Assembly (NCBI GenBank): GCA_031363915.1
Contig: JANLVI010000027.1
Location: 14,581 to 78,580, forward strand
Length of the DNA stretch: 64,000 bases
Reading direction: 5' to 3'
DNA from: JANLVI01 sp031363915
Lineage (GTDB): Bacteria; Vulcanimicrobiota; Vulcanimicrobiia; Vulcanimicrobiales; Vulcanimicrobiaceae
In this document: positions 27,277-35,363 of the stretch, piece after piece
Layout of the letters: each line of letters starts with the position of its first letter
How positions within the stretch are numbered: position 1 is the stretch's first letter
The notes under the pieces: model-generated
The model's input: only the letters and a program-made list of their open reading frames with translations
What the model was told of the DNA's origin: nothing
The model's database searches: none
Translations under genes and position numbers: made by a program

Positions 27277-27824
27277 TGCGGCGCATCCTAGGTGTCGATC
27301 CGGGTTTACGAACCACCGGTTACGGCGTGATCGCGTGTGAGAACGGGCGTTACACGCTCGTCGAAGGCGGCGTGCTGCAGCCCACGACGACCTTGCCGCT
27401 CGAACAACGGCTCGCGCAACTGCACGCAGCGATCGCCGACGTCGTGCAAACGACAAAACCTGATTGCATGGTCGTTGAAGAACTCTGGACCAACTATAAG
27501 AATCCGACCACGGCGGTGCTCATGGGACACGCGCGCGGTGTGATCGCACTTGCGGCAGGCATAGCCGGCATCCCGATGCACGATCTCGCCCATTCGCTCG
27601 TCAAACGCGCGCTCGCTGGCAGCGGGTCGGCAAAGAAAGATCAAGTCGGGGGGATGGTCGTCGCACTTTTGGGACTGAAGAAATTGCCCACACCAAACGA
27701 TGTGACCGATGCGCTCGCGCTAGCGATCGCTTTTGCGAACATCGAAATGCAACATGAGCGCTTTGCCGATCGTGGAGTGCGGCTGCCGACGCGCCGTTCG
27801 CGCCCGACACAGCTCGCGCGTTAA
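27276..27824 (+). CDS. ruvC: Holliday junction resolvase RuvC
   Basis: Cleaves Holliday junctions in recombination repair. The 182-residue nuclease begins RRILGVDPGLRTTGYGVI with the first catalytic Asp, has VVEELW near residue 64 for the second acid and VTDALALAIAF near 142 for the last pair. Its ATG shares a base with the kinase stop (TAATG). It heads a ruvC-ruvA-ruvB series with near-zero spacing. Confidence 0.97.
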   Translation: MRRILGVDPGLRTTGYGVIACENGRYTLVEGGVLQPTTTLPLEQRLAQLHAAIADVVQTTKPDCMVVEELWTNYKNPTTAVLMGHARGVIALAAGIAGIPMHDLAHSLVKRALAGSGSAKKDQVGGMVVALLGLKKLPTPNDVTDALALAIAFANIEMQHERFADRGVRLPTRRSRPTQLAR

Positions 27825-27827
27825 GCG

Positions 27828-28448
27828 ATGTTTTCACGTATTTCCGGGTTGCTGGTCGAACGCGGCGATGACTACGCGATTCTTGAGACGGGCGGCCTCG
27901 GGTACGAAGTTTTTTTGCCGCCGTGCGTCGCCGAAAAAGTCCCGAACACGATGGGAGCGGTCGTCGCCCTCGAGATCTACGCGCAACTCTCGATCGACGG
28001 CAATGCCGGACGCTTTACCTATTTCGGATTCACCAACGGCGTCGAACGCGAGTTCTTCGAGGCGCTGATCTCGGTTGCGAGCATCGGCCCGAAGTCTGCG
28101 GCACGCGCGTTTTCCGCACCGATGGCGCGCATCGCTCGCGCAATCGACGAAGGCGATCACGTCTTTTTGAAGACACTCCCCGGGATCGGACAGCAGAAAG
28201 CACGCGACATCGTCGCAAAGCTCCAAGGCAAAGTGACGCGCTTTCTGCTCATCCAAGACGCGCCCGACGCGGCGTTGTCGCAGATCCCGGATTTTGCAAC
28301 CGAGGCTCTTGCCGTGTTGCTGCAACTCGCCTATAAACGTCCGGAAGCCGAGGCGATGATCTCGCAGACGCTCGAGAGCGCGCCGCAGATCGCCGATGCG
28401 GAGTCTCTGCTCGCCGAGATGTACCGTATGCGGCGGCCGCGCCTGTGA
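27828..28448 (+). CDS. ruvA: Holliday junction branch migration protein RuvA
   Basis: Binds four-way junctions and loads RuvB. The 206-residue protein has the N-terminal OB fold (MFSRISGLLVERGDDYAILE), two helix-hairpin-helix motifs (LISVASIGPKSAARAF near residue 76 and LPGIGQQKARDIVAKL near 119) and a C-terminal RuvB-binding domain. It begins 3 bases after ruvC and overlaps ruvB by GTGA. Confidence 0.97.
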   Translation: MFSRISGLLVERGDDYAILETGGLGYEVFLPPCVAEKVPNTMGAVVALEIYAQLSIDGNAGRFTYFGFTNGVEREFFEALISVASIGPKSAARAFSAPMARIARAIDEGDHVFLKTLPGIGQQKARDIVAKLQGKVTRFLLIQDAPDAALSQIPDFATEALAVLLQLAYKRPEAEAMISQTLESAPQIADAESLLAEMYRMRRPRL

Positions 28449-29527
28449 GCGACGTGCGTAAGCGCATAGTCGACGGCAGCGATATCACGGAGAGCGATGT
28501 GCCCGAAGCGCGTATCCTCGACCCCGCAAGCCCGCTTGCCGAAGACGTGTACGGCGCGAAACTTCGCCCGCATACCTTTGAAGAATACGTGGGTCAATTG
28601 CAGATCGTCGATAACCTCCGCATCGCGATCGACGCCGCACGCAAACGCGGCGAGACGCTCGATCACGTGCTCTTCAGCGGTCCGCCGGGATTGGGCAAGA
28701 CGACGCTTGCGGGCTTGATCGCACGCGAACTCGGTGGCGGTTTCCACGCGACGTCGGGTCCCTCGCTCGACAAGCCCAAAGACCTCGTCGGCATCCTCAC
28801 GCAGCTCGAGGAAGGCGACATTCTCTTCATCGATGAGATCCATCGTCTGGGAAGCGTCGTCGAAGAGTATCTGTATCCGGCGATGGAAGATTTTCAGATC
28901 GACTTTGTGGTCGATCGCGGCGCATATGCAAAAACGCTCAAATTGCCGCTCAAATCGTTCACGCTTGTCGGCGCGACGACGCGCGCCGGGATGCTTTCGG
29001 CGCCGCTGCGCGATCGCTTCGGTATCAGCCATCACCTCGATTACTACGAGCAAGACGAACTCGAGTCGATCGTCACGCGCAGCGCGAGCGTGCTCGGGAT
29101 CGCGATCGAAGAAGATGGAGCCGCAACGATCGCCGCGCGCAGCCGCGGCACGCCGCGCATCGCAAATCGACTGCTGCGCCGGGTACGCGATTATGCCGAA
29201 GTGCGCGCCGAAGGCGTCATTACGGCCGCCGTCGCCGATGAGGCCTTGCGTCGCGAGGGCGTGGACTCGCTCGGCCTCGACCGCCTCGATCGCGCGTATC
29301 TTACGACGATCGCGCAGCAGTACGGCGGCGGACCGGTGGGAATCAATGCGCTCGCGGCAACGTTGACTGAAGACGTGGAGACACTCGAGGACGTGGTAGA
29401 ACCGTATCTGCTCAAAACGGGCTTCGTCGCGCGCACTGCAAGCGGCCGCAAAATCACGTCTGCCGCGCTGCGCCACTTGGAGATTCCGGCGCCGCGTGCG
29501 GGCGACGTGCAGGAGCGGCTGCTCTAA
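28445..29527 (+). CDS. ruvB: Holliday junction branch migration ATPase RuvB
   Basis: The AAA+ motor of branch migration. The 360-residue protein has Walker A in FSGPPGLGKTTLAGLIA near residue 77, Walker B in ILFIDEIHRLG near 127, sensor 1 in LVGATTRAGMLS near 178 and the C-terminal winged helix starting near RLDRAYL. The GTG start at 28445 overlaps ruvA. No LexA box was noticed at the head of this operon, which appears to be read from the PBP-kinase genes or an internal promoter. Confidence 0.97.
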   Translation: MSDVRKRIVDGSDITESDVPEARILDPASPLAEDVYGAKLRPHTFEEYVGQLQIVDNLRIAIDAARKRGETLDHVLFSGPPGLGKTTLAGLIARELGGGFHATSGPSLDKPKDLVGILTQLEEGDILFIDEIHRLGSVVEEYLYPAMEDFQIDFVVDRGAYAKTLKLPLKSFTLVGATTRAGMLSAPLRDRFGISHHLDYYEQDELESIVTRSASVLGIAIEEDGAATIAARSRGTPRIANRLLRRVRDYAEVRAEGVITAAVADEALRREGVDSLGLDRLDRAYLTTIAQQYGGGPVGINALAATLTEDVETLEDVVEPYLLKTGFVARTASGRKITSAALRHLEIPAPRAGDVQERLL

Positions 29528-30534
29528 TGCGGCGCGCTGCGTTCGTCGCCGCGAGCGGCGCCTTGATCGCGAGCGCATCCGCCATCGCGCGTGCCAGCGG
29601 CGGCTTGGATCTTGACGTCGAGCCCGCCCGACCGATCCGCATTCTGATCGCGGGAAGCCACTCGGGCGATCCCCCAAGCGCGGGGCCGACGGGTTTTCAA
29701 TACGGCGGCAAGAGTTATCGCGGGACGGCGCGCGTCGTCGATTTAGGCGCGGGTCGCAGCGGCATCGTCGCGATTATGGACGTAGAGGCGTACCTCTACG
29801 GGGTCTTGCCGATCGAGGCCTCATCCGGCTGGCCGTCGGCCGCACTCGAAGCGCAGGCGATCGTCGCGCGTACCTACGCGCTCGGGCGGCGTTCGCTCTC
29901 GCGCCCCTACGACGTCCTTGCGGGCGACAGCGATCAGCAATACGGCGGTGTCGAGCGCGAAACGCCGATGACGAACGCGGCAGTCGAAGCGACGCGCGGG
30001 ATGACCGTGGCCTATGGAGGCGGCGCGGCGAGCGTCTTTTATATGGCCTGTTGCGGCGGTCACACCGCAGACGCAGCAGAATTGTGGGGCCGCACGCCGC
30101 TGCCCTATCTGCACGGTGTTCTCGACCCGCACTGCGTTTTGGCACCCGATTATCGCTGGAAACGGTCCGTCCCACTCGACCGTGTTTTACTTGCGTTTCA
30201 TTCCGGTGGCATCCCGGACCGCTTCGAACTCGACGCACCCGACTCGAGCGGCCGCCCGCGGACGGTGGCTGCGATCACGGGAACCGGCCGCCTGAGCGTC
30301 CCAGCGGCGGATTTCCGCCGGAGCGTCGGCGCAGACGTAATTCGCAGCACGCTCCTCCGCACGATTGCCATCGATTCCTCGCAGGCGCCGCCGCTCGTCG
30401 TCATCGAAGGTTCGGGACGTGGACATGGCGTTGGGATGTGTCAGTGGGGAGCGCGGTACATGGCGAGTGACGGCTTCGGAGCCGACCACATCATCGCGTT
30501 CTATTTCCCTGGAACGACGATAGCACATGGCTGA
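29527..30534 (+). CDS. SpoIID/LytB-domain exported protein
   Basis: A 335-residue protein with an N-terminal signal sequence (RRAAFVAASGALIASASAIA) and the SpoIID/LytB domain, whose members include lytic transglycosylases that trim denuded glycan. Family features are YLYGVLPIEASSGWPSAALEAQ with the conserved Glu near residue 99, ARTYAL near 119, a CGGHT segment near 178 and the C-terminal GRGHGVGMCQWGA near 298. ATG 29527 shares a base with the ruvB stop. In a non-sporulating context it would act on peptidoglycan remodelling, consistent with the PBP and PASTA kinase upstream. Confidence 0.88.
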   Translation: MRRAAFVAASGALIASASAIARASGGLDLDVEPARPIRILIAGSHSGDPPSAGPTGFQYGGKSYRGTARVVDLGAGRSGIVAIMDVEAYLYGVLPIEASSGWPSAALEAQAIVARTYALGRRSLSRPYDVLAGDSDQQYGGVERETPMTNAAVEATRGMTVAYGGGAASVFYMACCGGHTADAAELWGRTPLPYLHGVLDPHCVLAPDYRWKRSVPLDRVLLAFHSGGIPDRFELDAPDSSGRPRTVAAITGTGRLSVPAADFRRSVGADVIRSTLLRTIAIDSSQAPPLVVIEGSGRGHGVGMCQWGARYMASDGFGADHIIAFYFPGTTIAHG

Positions 30535-30913
30535 AGATGTAAAACCCGACGCCGAACCGAGCGAAGATGACAAACGCAATGCCACCGTCGGCGTGCGGTT
30601 ACGTAAATATATCGATGTTGTCGTCGAAGACAAACTTTCGTACACGCTCTTTCGCTGCGCGATCGCGGATATTTCACCGACCGGATTCCGCATCATCTCC
30701 GAGCAGTATATGGCCAAAGGTACCAAGTATACGTTCACGATGAAGCGCAGTCCGTTTCTCGTGTTACGCGGTGAAGTGCGCTGGGTGCGGCCGTACGAGC
30801 GCGACACGTTCCAAGTCGGCGTCCTGTTCATCGAGGTCAAAGAAGAAGACCGCCGTCGGCTCACGGGGTTTCTGGAAATTGAACGGCAGCGCGTTTTCAC
30901 GCACGACATGTGA
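30527..30913 (+). CDS. PilZ-like domain protein
   Basis: A 128-residue acidic protein whose C-terminal 100 residues resemble a PilZ domain: RKYIDVVVEDKLSYTLFRC, then the ADISPTGFRI turn near residue 47 and GEVRWVRPYERDTFQVGVLF near 84. The usual c-di-GMP-binding RxxxR is not well preserved, so binding is doubtful. It overlaps the SpoIID gene by 8 bases and queA by GTGA. Confidence 0.75.
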   Translation: MAEDVKPDAEPSEDDKRNATVGVRLRKYIDVVVEDKLSYTLFRCAIADISPTGFRIISEQYMAKGTKYTFTMKRSPFLVLRGEVRWVRPYERDTFQVGVLFIEVKEEDRRRLTGFLEIERQRVFTHDM

Positions 30914-31971
30914 GCGAACGCGACGTTGCAACCTACGACTACGAACTCCCCGCCGACCGAATCGCCCACGCTCCGACCGACCGTCGCGACGATTCGCGGC
31001 TGATGATCGTCGCCGGCGAAACGCTTGCGGATCGCCATTTTTCCGATCTTTCGGAAGTCCTGATGCCGGGTGACGTGCTCGTCATCAACGAGACGCGCGT
31101 GATCCGCGCGCGTTTACACGGCACGCGAGCCGGCGGCGGGAAAGCGGAAGTATTGCTGCTCGCCCCAAGCGGCGGCGGGGGCTACGATCCGCACGAGCGC
31201 GCGTGGCTCGCCCTCGTGCGTCCGGGACGGCGTCTCGGCGTCGGCGCGGAGATTCGATTCGGCGATGCGCGCGCGACGGTCGTGCGCGTCCTCGATGACG
31301 GACCGCGAATCGTTGAATTCGCACCGGAAACCGATCTCGAAGCGCTCATGCGCGAGTACGGTGAACTGCCGCTGCCGCCGTATGTCGGGCCCGGCGATGA
31401 AGCGCGATCGGAGCGTTATCAAACGGTGTTCGCGCGCGTACCGGGCAGCGTCGCTGCGCCGACCGCGTCGCTACATTTTACAAGCGAACTCCTCGCGTGC
31501 ATTCGAGAGCGCGGCATTACGATCGTGCCGCTGGTACTCGAGGTTGGCATCGGGACGTTTCGACCCATGAGCGGCGTAACGCTCGACGAACACGTCATGC
31601 ACGCCGAACGTTACGCAATTCCGGCCGAAACGGCAGCCGCCGTCAACGTGGCCCGCGCCGAGGGGCGGCGCGTCGTTGCCGCCGGTACGACCGTTTTGCG
31701 GGCACTCGAGGGTGCAGCGCAACTCCACGATCCGATCCAACCCGGGCCGGGCGAAACCGCCATTTTCATTACGCCGGGCTTCGCTTTTCGCGTCGTCGAT
31801 GCACTCGTGACGAACTTCCACTTGCCCAAGTCGACGTTGCTCGTCCTCGTGAGCGCATTCGGCGGCGGAGACCGCGTTCGGGCAGCATACGAGCACGCCA
31901 TTTGCGAGCATTACCGTTTCTTTTCATTCGGCGACGCGATGTTACTCGTGCGCGCGGCATCAGACACCTAG
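30910..31971 (+). CDS. queA: S-adenosylmethionine:tRNA ribosyltransferase-isomerase
   Basis: Transfers the ribosyl group of SAM to 7-aminomethyl-7-deazaguanine in tRNA, making epoxyqueuosine. The 353-residue product shows the QueA N-terminus YDYELPADRIAHAPTDRRD, LMPGDVLVINETRVIRARL near residue 51, VPGSVAAPTASLHFT near 178, VVAAGTTVLRALE near 254 and NFHLPKSTLLVLVSAFGG near 299. It starts with GTG 30910. Its usual neighbour tgt is not in the window; proximity to ruvB is common in other bacteria. Confidence 0.96.
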   Translation: MSERDVATYDYELPADRIAHAPTDRRDDSRLMIVAGETLADRHFSDLSEVLMPGDVLVINETRVIRARLHGTRAGGGKAEVLLLAPSGGGGYDPHERAWLALVRPGRRLGVGAEIRFGDARATVVRVLDDGPRIVEFAPETDLEALMREYGELPLPPYVGPGDEARSERYQTVFARVPGSVAAPTASLHFTSELLACIRERGITIVPLVLEVGIGTFRPMSGVTLDEHVMHAERYAIPAETAAAVNVARAEGRRVVAAGTTVLRALEGAAQLHDPIQPGPGETAIFITPGFAFRVVDALVTNFHLPKSTLLVLVSAFGGGDRVRAAYEHAICEHYRFFSFGDAMLLVRAASDT

Positions 31972-31980
31972 AATAGCTGC

Positions 31981-32118
31981 GTGGTCCACAGAACAACCGT
32001 GGTCCAACGTCGCGTTGCGCTGGACATCCCGGTGCTCGTCGGGCTGCTCGTAGGTGCGTTCCGCGCCGCGATGACCGAGATCATCGATAATCGCGCTCGC
32101 AATCCTGACTTTCCGTAA
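31981..32118 (+). CDS. Possible 45-residue ORF downstream of queA
   Basis: A GTG-started ORF ten bases after queA, encoding a short basic peptide with one hydrophobic stretch (ALDIPVLVGLLVGAF). There is no clear ribosome-binding site and no recognised family, and it could be chance in a GC-rich gap. It ends 18 bases before the convergent histidine phosphatase stop. Confidence 0.25.
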   Translation: MVHRTTVVQRRVALDIPVLVGLLVGAFRAAMTEIIDNRARNPDFP

Positions 32119-32135
32119 CGCCGGAACTCTCGCGC

Positions 32136-32687
32136 CTAAGCGATCGGCTCGCTTCGGTCGCCGGCGAGCAGCAATTGCGGCTGCTGCGAGAAGAGGTACG
32201 AACCGTCCGCCTGACGATCGAATATCCACACCATATCGAAGCAGTCGTCGGGCCATGCTTGCGGCGTACTCGCTGCAGTACGGAGAATCGCGTTTGCTAG
32301 CATGGGGATGCGCTTGTGGTCCCAGGCGATCAGCGCGACCCCCTCGGTCGCAAAGATATACCGGACAAGCGCCGTTTCTTCTTCGAGCGTAAAACGCGTT
32401 TCCGGTTCGACGTTCAACCGTTCGGCGATGGCGACGATCGTCTCGAACGGACGGCCGTGATCGCCGTCGGCACCGTGAGAGGGCGGCGAATACACGGCGG
32501 TCGGACGTTGCAGTTTGGGCGAACGCGGCTCGCAGAAGAAGGGCACCAGCGCCCCCGCGCGTTGCCAGCCGCGCACGATAAGCGAATGCGGATGCGGTTC
32601 GCCATCGCGATCGATGCCGTGCGGCTTGCCGAAAAGTGCCGGCTTTTCGGCGTGCCGGACGAGCAGAATTTGCTGCGGCCCCATCAC
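32136..32687 (-). CDS. Histidine phosphatase superfamily protein
   Basis: A 183-residue protein with the phosphohistidine motif LLVRHAEKP at residues 8-16, a second-arm region around VYSPPSHGADGDHGRPFETIV and a late histidine in LIAWDHKRIPML near 122. This spacing fits phosphoglycerate mutase-like or SixA-like phosphatases of unknown substrate. It overlaps the 3' end of rqcH by 4 bases and is read after it. Confidence 0.82.
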   Translation of the reverse strand: MMGPQQILLVRHAEKPALFGKPHGIDRDGEPHPHSLIVRGWQRAGALVPFFCEPRSPKLQRPTAVYSPPSHGADGDHGRPFETIVAIAERLNVEPETRFTLEEETALVRYIFATEGVALIAWDHKRIPMLANAILRTAASTPQAWPDDCFDMVWIFDRQADGSYLFSQQPQLLLAGDRSEPIA

Positions 32688-34405
32688 GCGCGTGCCTCGG
32701 CGGGACGGCCGATGCGCGTGCGCGCGTTCGTGTACCAGACCATGCCGGGTCCCCCGTCACGCTGTTTGCGCACGTACTTCCGTTCGGTGTAGTCGACTTC
32801 GACGCGATCGCTCGTCTTCGCGCGGCTATGCGCGGCGACAAGATGCGCTGCCGCATCGAGATCGTCATCGGAGAGTTCGATGCTCGATGCGGGGACGAGC
32901 ACGACGTGCGAACTTGGGATGTTGCGCGCGTGGAACCATAAGTCGTCGGGCTTTGCGATACGGAAAGTGACCTCGACGTTCTCGCGCGGCGAACGGCCAA
33001 CGTACGCGCGCGCACCCGAGGGCAGATCGACGTGGAGCGGCGCGCGCCGTTTTTTCGTTTGCTGCGTCGATGCTTTGGGACGGACTTTCCCATCGAGGTC
33101 GTCGAGGGCTGCAGCGATTTCAAGGAAATCGATCGGTTCTGCGCGCTCGAGTTCGAAGGCGAGATCCTCGAACGATGCGACCAGCGTATCCAACTGCGCG
33201 AGGCGCCGTTCTAAGTGCGGGATCGCGGCGCTCAGCTTGCGGTAGCGCACGAAAATTCCGGCCGCGTTCTCTTTTGCGTCGAGCTCGGGATCGAGCGTGA
33301 TGGTTAGAGCCGGATCGTCGGGAGAAGTAAAGCTCGTCGTCCCCGGCTCGATCGCGTGCGCGTAGGCATAGAGCGTCTCGCCGCTCGCACGCAACCGGTC
33401 GCGGCCGCTCGCATCGTCGCGCTTAGCGATCACGGCAGCGCGTTCGCGTTCGAGCGTTTCGAGACGTTTGGAAATCCGCTGCGCGATGGCCCGGCGCCGA
33501 CGGTCGCTCGCGCCCGATGCATCGCGAGCCATCTTCGCATCGCGCGCAGCGCCGAGCAGCGGAAGAAGATCGCGTTCGCGGGTCAGAGTCAGCGCTGCGA
33601 ATTGTGCGAGCGGCAACACGTGTGCGGCGCCCAGCGCACCGTTCCGATCGCGATAGGCATACACATCACCTAGGCCTTCGGGTTCGCCTGAGGTCGAGCG
33701 GATTACGCCGTCCGCGCGATCGACGAGCCACGTCGCGAGTCGGTCCGTCGTCGGCCAGGGAATCGCTTCGCTCTCGATGACGATCGATTCGGCGATCGCG
33801 CGCGGCAAGAGCGGAACGTGCGCGGCGAGAGCACGCACGCGCGCGGCAGGGTCGCCGGCTAGGGCAGCGACAAGTCCCGCCCGATCGAGTCGTGGTTCGG
33901 GTCGCGGGGGCGGTTCGTACGTGCCGCCCACTTGGATGCTGCGTGACGCGTTCTCCGCCGGTGAAAATTGTTTAGCCGCGGCAACGATCACCTGATCTTT
34001 GAGAACGACCGCGTTCCCGAAGCGCGGAATCAGCTCGAGGATCAGCGACGATTCCGTTCCAACACCGAAGCGCGACTGGGTCCCGAGCGTCAACATCAGG
34101 ACCCGGTCCCCCCGGCGTGCCCGCACGGTGCCAAGGCGCATCCCGCGCAAAGTCACGCCGGCCGCTCGCGCCCAGCCGGGGTCGCCCGCCAGCGTCAACT
34201 CGTCGTGCACGAGTGTGGCCAGTGGCGGCGTGCCGAACACGTCGACTGCCAAGGTTACCTCGCTGCGGCCTTTGCCGCGCAGGCCGCCGAATCGTACGGC
34301 GAAGCGGCCGTCGTCGAGGAGCCCGACGTCGGTCACCCGGCCGCCGCGCAGGGCCCGCTCGAGTTCGATCGCCACCCGGCGCATTAGAATCCAATCGGTT
34401 ATCAC
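32684..34405 (-). CDS. rqcH: NFACT / RqcH ribosome quality-control protein (fibronectin-binding family)
   Basis: RqcH adds C-terminal alanine tails to chains stuck on split 50S subunits. The product of about 573 residues has the NFACT-N domain (ITDWILMRRVAIELERAL, then VLMLTLGTQSRFG), a long coiled-coil middle and the C-terminal NFACT-R domain with PDDLWFHARNIPSSHVVL near residue 505. I placed the start at GTG 34405 because the N-terminal DGLLL-like segment begins there; ATG 34384 would remove it and the upstream extension has no family similarity. The gene is divergent from gmk. Confidence 0.9.
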   Translation of the reverse strand: MITDWILMRRVAIELERALRGGRVTDVGLLDDGRFAVRFGGLRGKGRSEVTLAVDVFGTPPLATLVHDELTLAGDPGWARAAGVTLRGMRLGTVRARRGDRVLMLTLGTQSRFGVGTESSLILELIPRFGNAVVLKDQVIVAAAKQFSPAENASRSIQVGGTYEPPPRPEPRLDRAGLVAALAGDPAARVRALAAHVPLLPRAIAESIVIESEAIPWPTTDRLATWLVDRADGVIRSTSGEPEGLGDVYAYRDRNGALGAAHVLPLAQFAALTLTRERDLLPLLGAARDAKMARDASGASDRRRRAIAQRISKRLETLERERAAVIAKRDDASGRDRLRASGETLYAYAHAIEPGTTSFTSPDDPALTITLDPELDAKENAAGIFVRYRKLSAAIPHLERRLAQLDTLVASFEDLAFELERAEPIDFLEIAAALDDLDGKVRPKASTQQTKKRRAPLHVDLPSGARAYVGRSPRENVEVTFRIAKPDDLWFHARNIPSSHVVLVPASSIELSDDDLDAAAHLVAAHSRAKTSDRVEVDYTERKYVRKQRDGGPGMVWYTNARTRIGRPAEARA

Positions 34406-34503
34406 GGAAGGGGCTCTTCGCGGTTCTTGTGAATTCCCTATGTTTGCCCGCACCTCGCGGGTAGATACTTGGTTGAGGGAGGCGCGTTCTGTCCGGGCCG
34501 GGT

Positions 34504-35106
34504 TTGCTCTTCGTGCTCTCGGGTCCCTCGGGAGCGGGAAAAGACACACTCCTCAATGAGTTGCTGCCGCGTCAAGAACGGCTGGTCAAATGTGTTTCCG
34601 CGACCACCCGCGCCCCGCGCGCTAAGGAAATCGAGGGGAGGGACTACTTTTTCCTCGATCGGGCCGAGTTCGTGCAACGCCGGGAAAACGACGGTTTTCT
34701 TGAGTGGCGCGAGTACAACGAAAACTATTATGGAACCCCGCGCGCTTTTATCGAGGAGCAACTCAGCCAAGGTTACGACGTCGTGGCTAAACCCGAAGTC
34801 AACGGCGCCCTCGCGATCAAAGCCCACTTTGACGACGCCGTTCTGATCTTTACGGTACCGGATCGGTTCTCGCGCCTGGCAGCGCGGCTTGCCGCCCGCC
34901 ACACCGAGACCAACGAAGAAATCGCGATCCGCTTGGCAATCGCCCATGAAGAACTCCAAGCCGTCCGATCCTTCGACTACCTCGTCATCAACGAAGAAAC
35001 CCGGCCGCAGGATGCGGTCGACGATCTCGCAGCGATCGTCCGCGCGGAACGCTTCCGCATCCATCGGTACTCTGACTCAACGATAAGGACACTAGAACAA
35101 ACATGA
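34504..35106 (+). CDS. gmk: Guanylate kinase
   Basis: Phosphorylates GMP to GDP. The P-loop lies at the very N-terminus (FVLSGPSGAGKDTLLN), followed by VSATTRAPRAKEIEGRDYFF near residue 35 and the GMP-binding LEWREYNENYYGTPR near 65. Translation seems to start at TTG 34504; no ATG lies upstream in frame at a sensible distance. The 200-residue length is normal. It overlaps rpoZ by ATGA, the standard gmk-rpoZ pair. Confidence 0.96.
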   Translation: MLFVLSGPSGAGKDTLLNELLPRQERLVKCVSATTRAPRAKEIEGRDYFFLDRAEFVQRRENDGFLEWREYNENYYGTPRAFIEEQLSQGYDVVAKPEVNGALAIKAHFDDAVLIFTVPDRFSRLAARLAARHTETNEEIAIRLAIAHEELQAVRSFDYLVINEETRPQDAVDDLAAIVRAERFRIHRYSDSTIRTLEQT

Positions 35107-35321
35107 GCGACTCGGTTTTCGGCGATCTCGACGGCCTCTTGGAGCACGTCGACTCCAAATTCACCTTGGTCAACGTGGTGACGAAGCGTGCCAAACAACT
35201 CAATAACGGCGCACCGCCGCTCTCAGACAAGGTGAACCCGAACAAACCCGTGTCGACGGCGTTCAACGAAGTCCGTAGCGGCAAGATCGGCTACAAGCGC
35301 AACAACGACGGAATCAAGTAA
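35103..35321 (+). CDS. rpoZ: RNA polymerase omega subunit
   Basis: A 72-residue protein that helps assemble the beta-prime subunit. The conserved core SKFTLVNVVTKRAKQLNNGA spans residues 18-37 and is followed by KPVSTAFNEVRSGKI near 50-64, matching omega in length and composition. It starts inside the gmk stop and is followed by glmS after 42 bases, too short a gap to hold a glmS ribozyme. Confidence 0.93.
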   Translation: MSDSVFGDLDGLLEHVDSKFTLVNVVTKRAKQLNNGAPPLSDKVNPNKPVSTAFNEVRSGKIGYKRNNDGIK

Positions 35322-35363
35322 GGCCCCGCAAGAAGAAGTCCCCTCGATCCCGTACATATCAGT

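Noticed and set aside
31960..33123. Long 387-codon minus-strand frame
   Set aside because: It is a shadow frame of the rqcH and phosphatase genes, with arginine/serine-rich composition typical of antisense or shifted GC-rich frames.
35322..35363. glmS ribozyme
   Set aside because: Only 42 bases separate rpoZ from glmS, too few for the ribozyme core.
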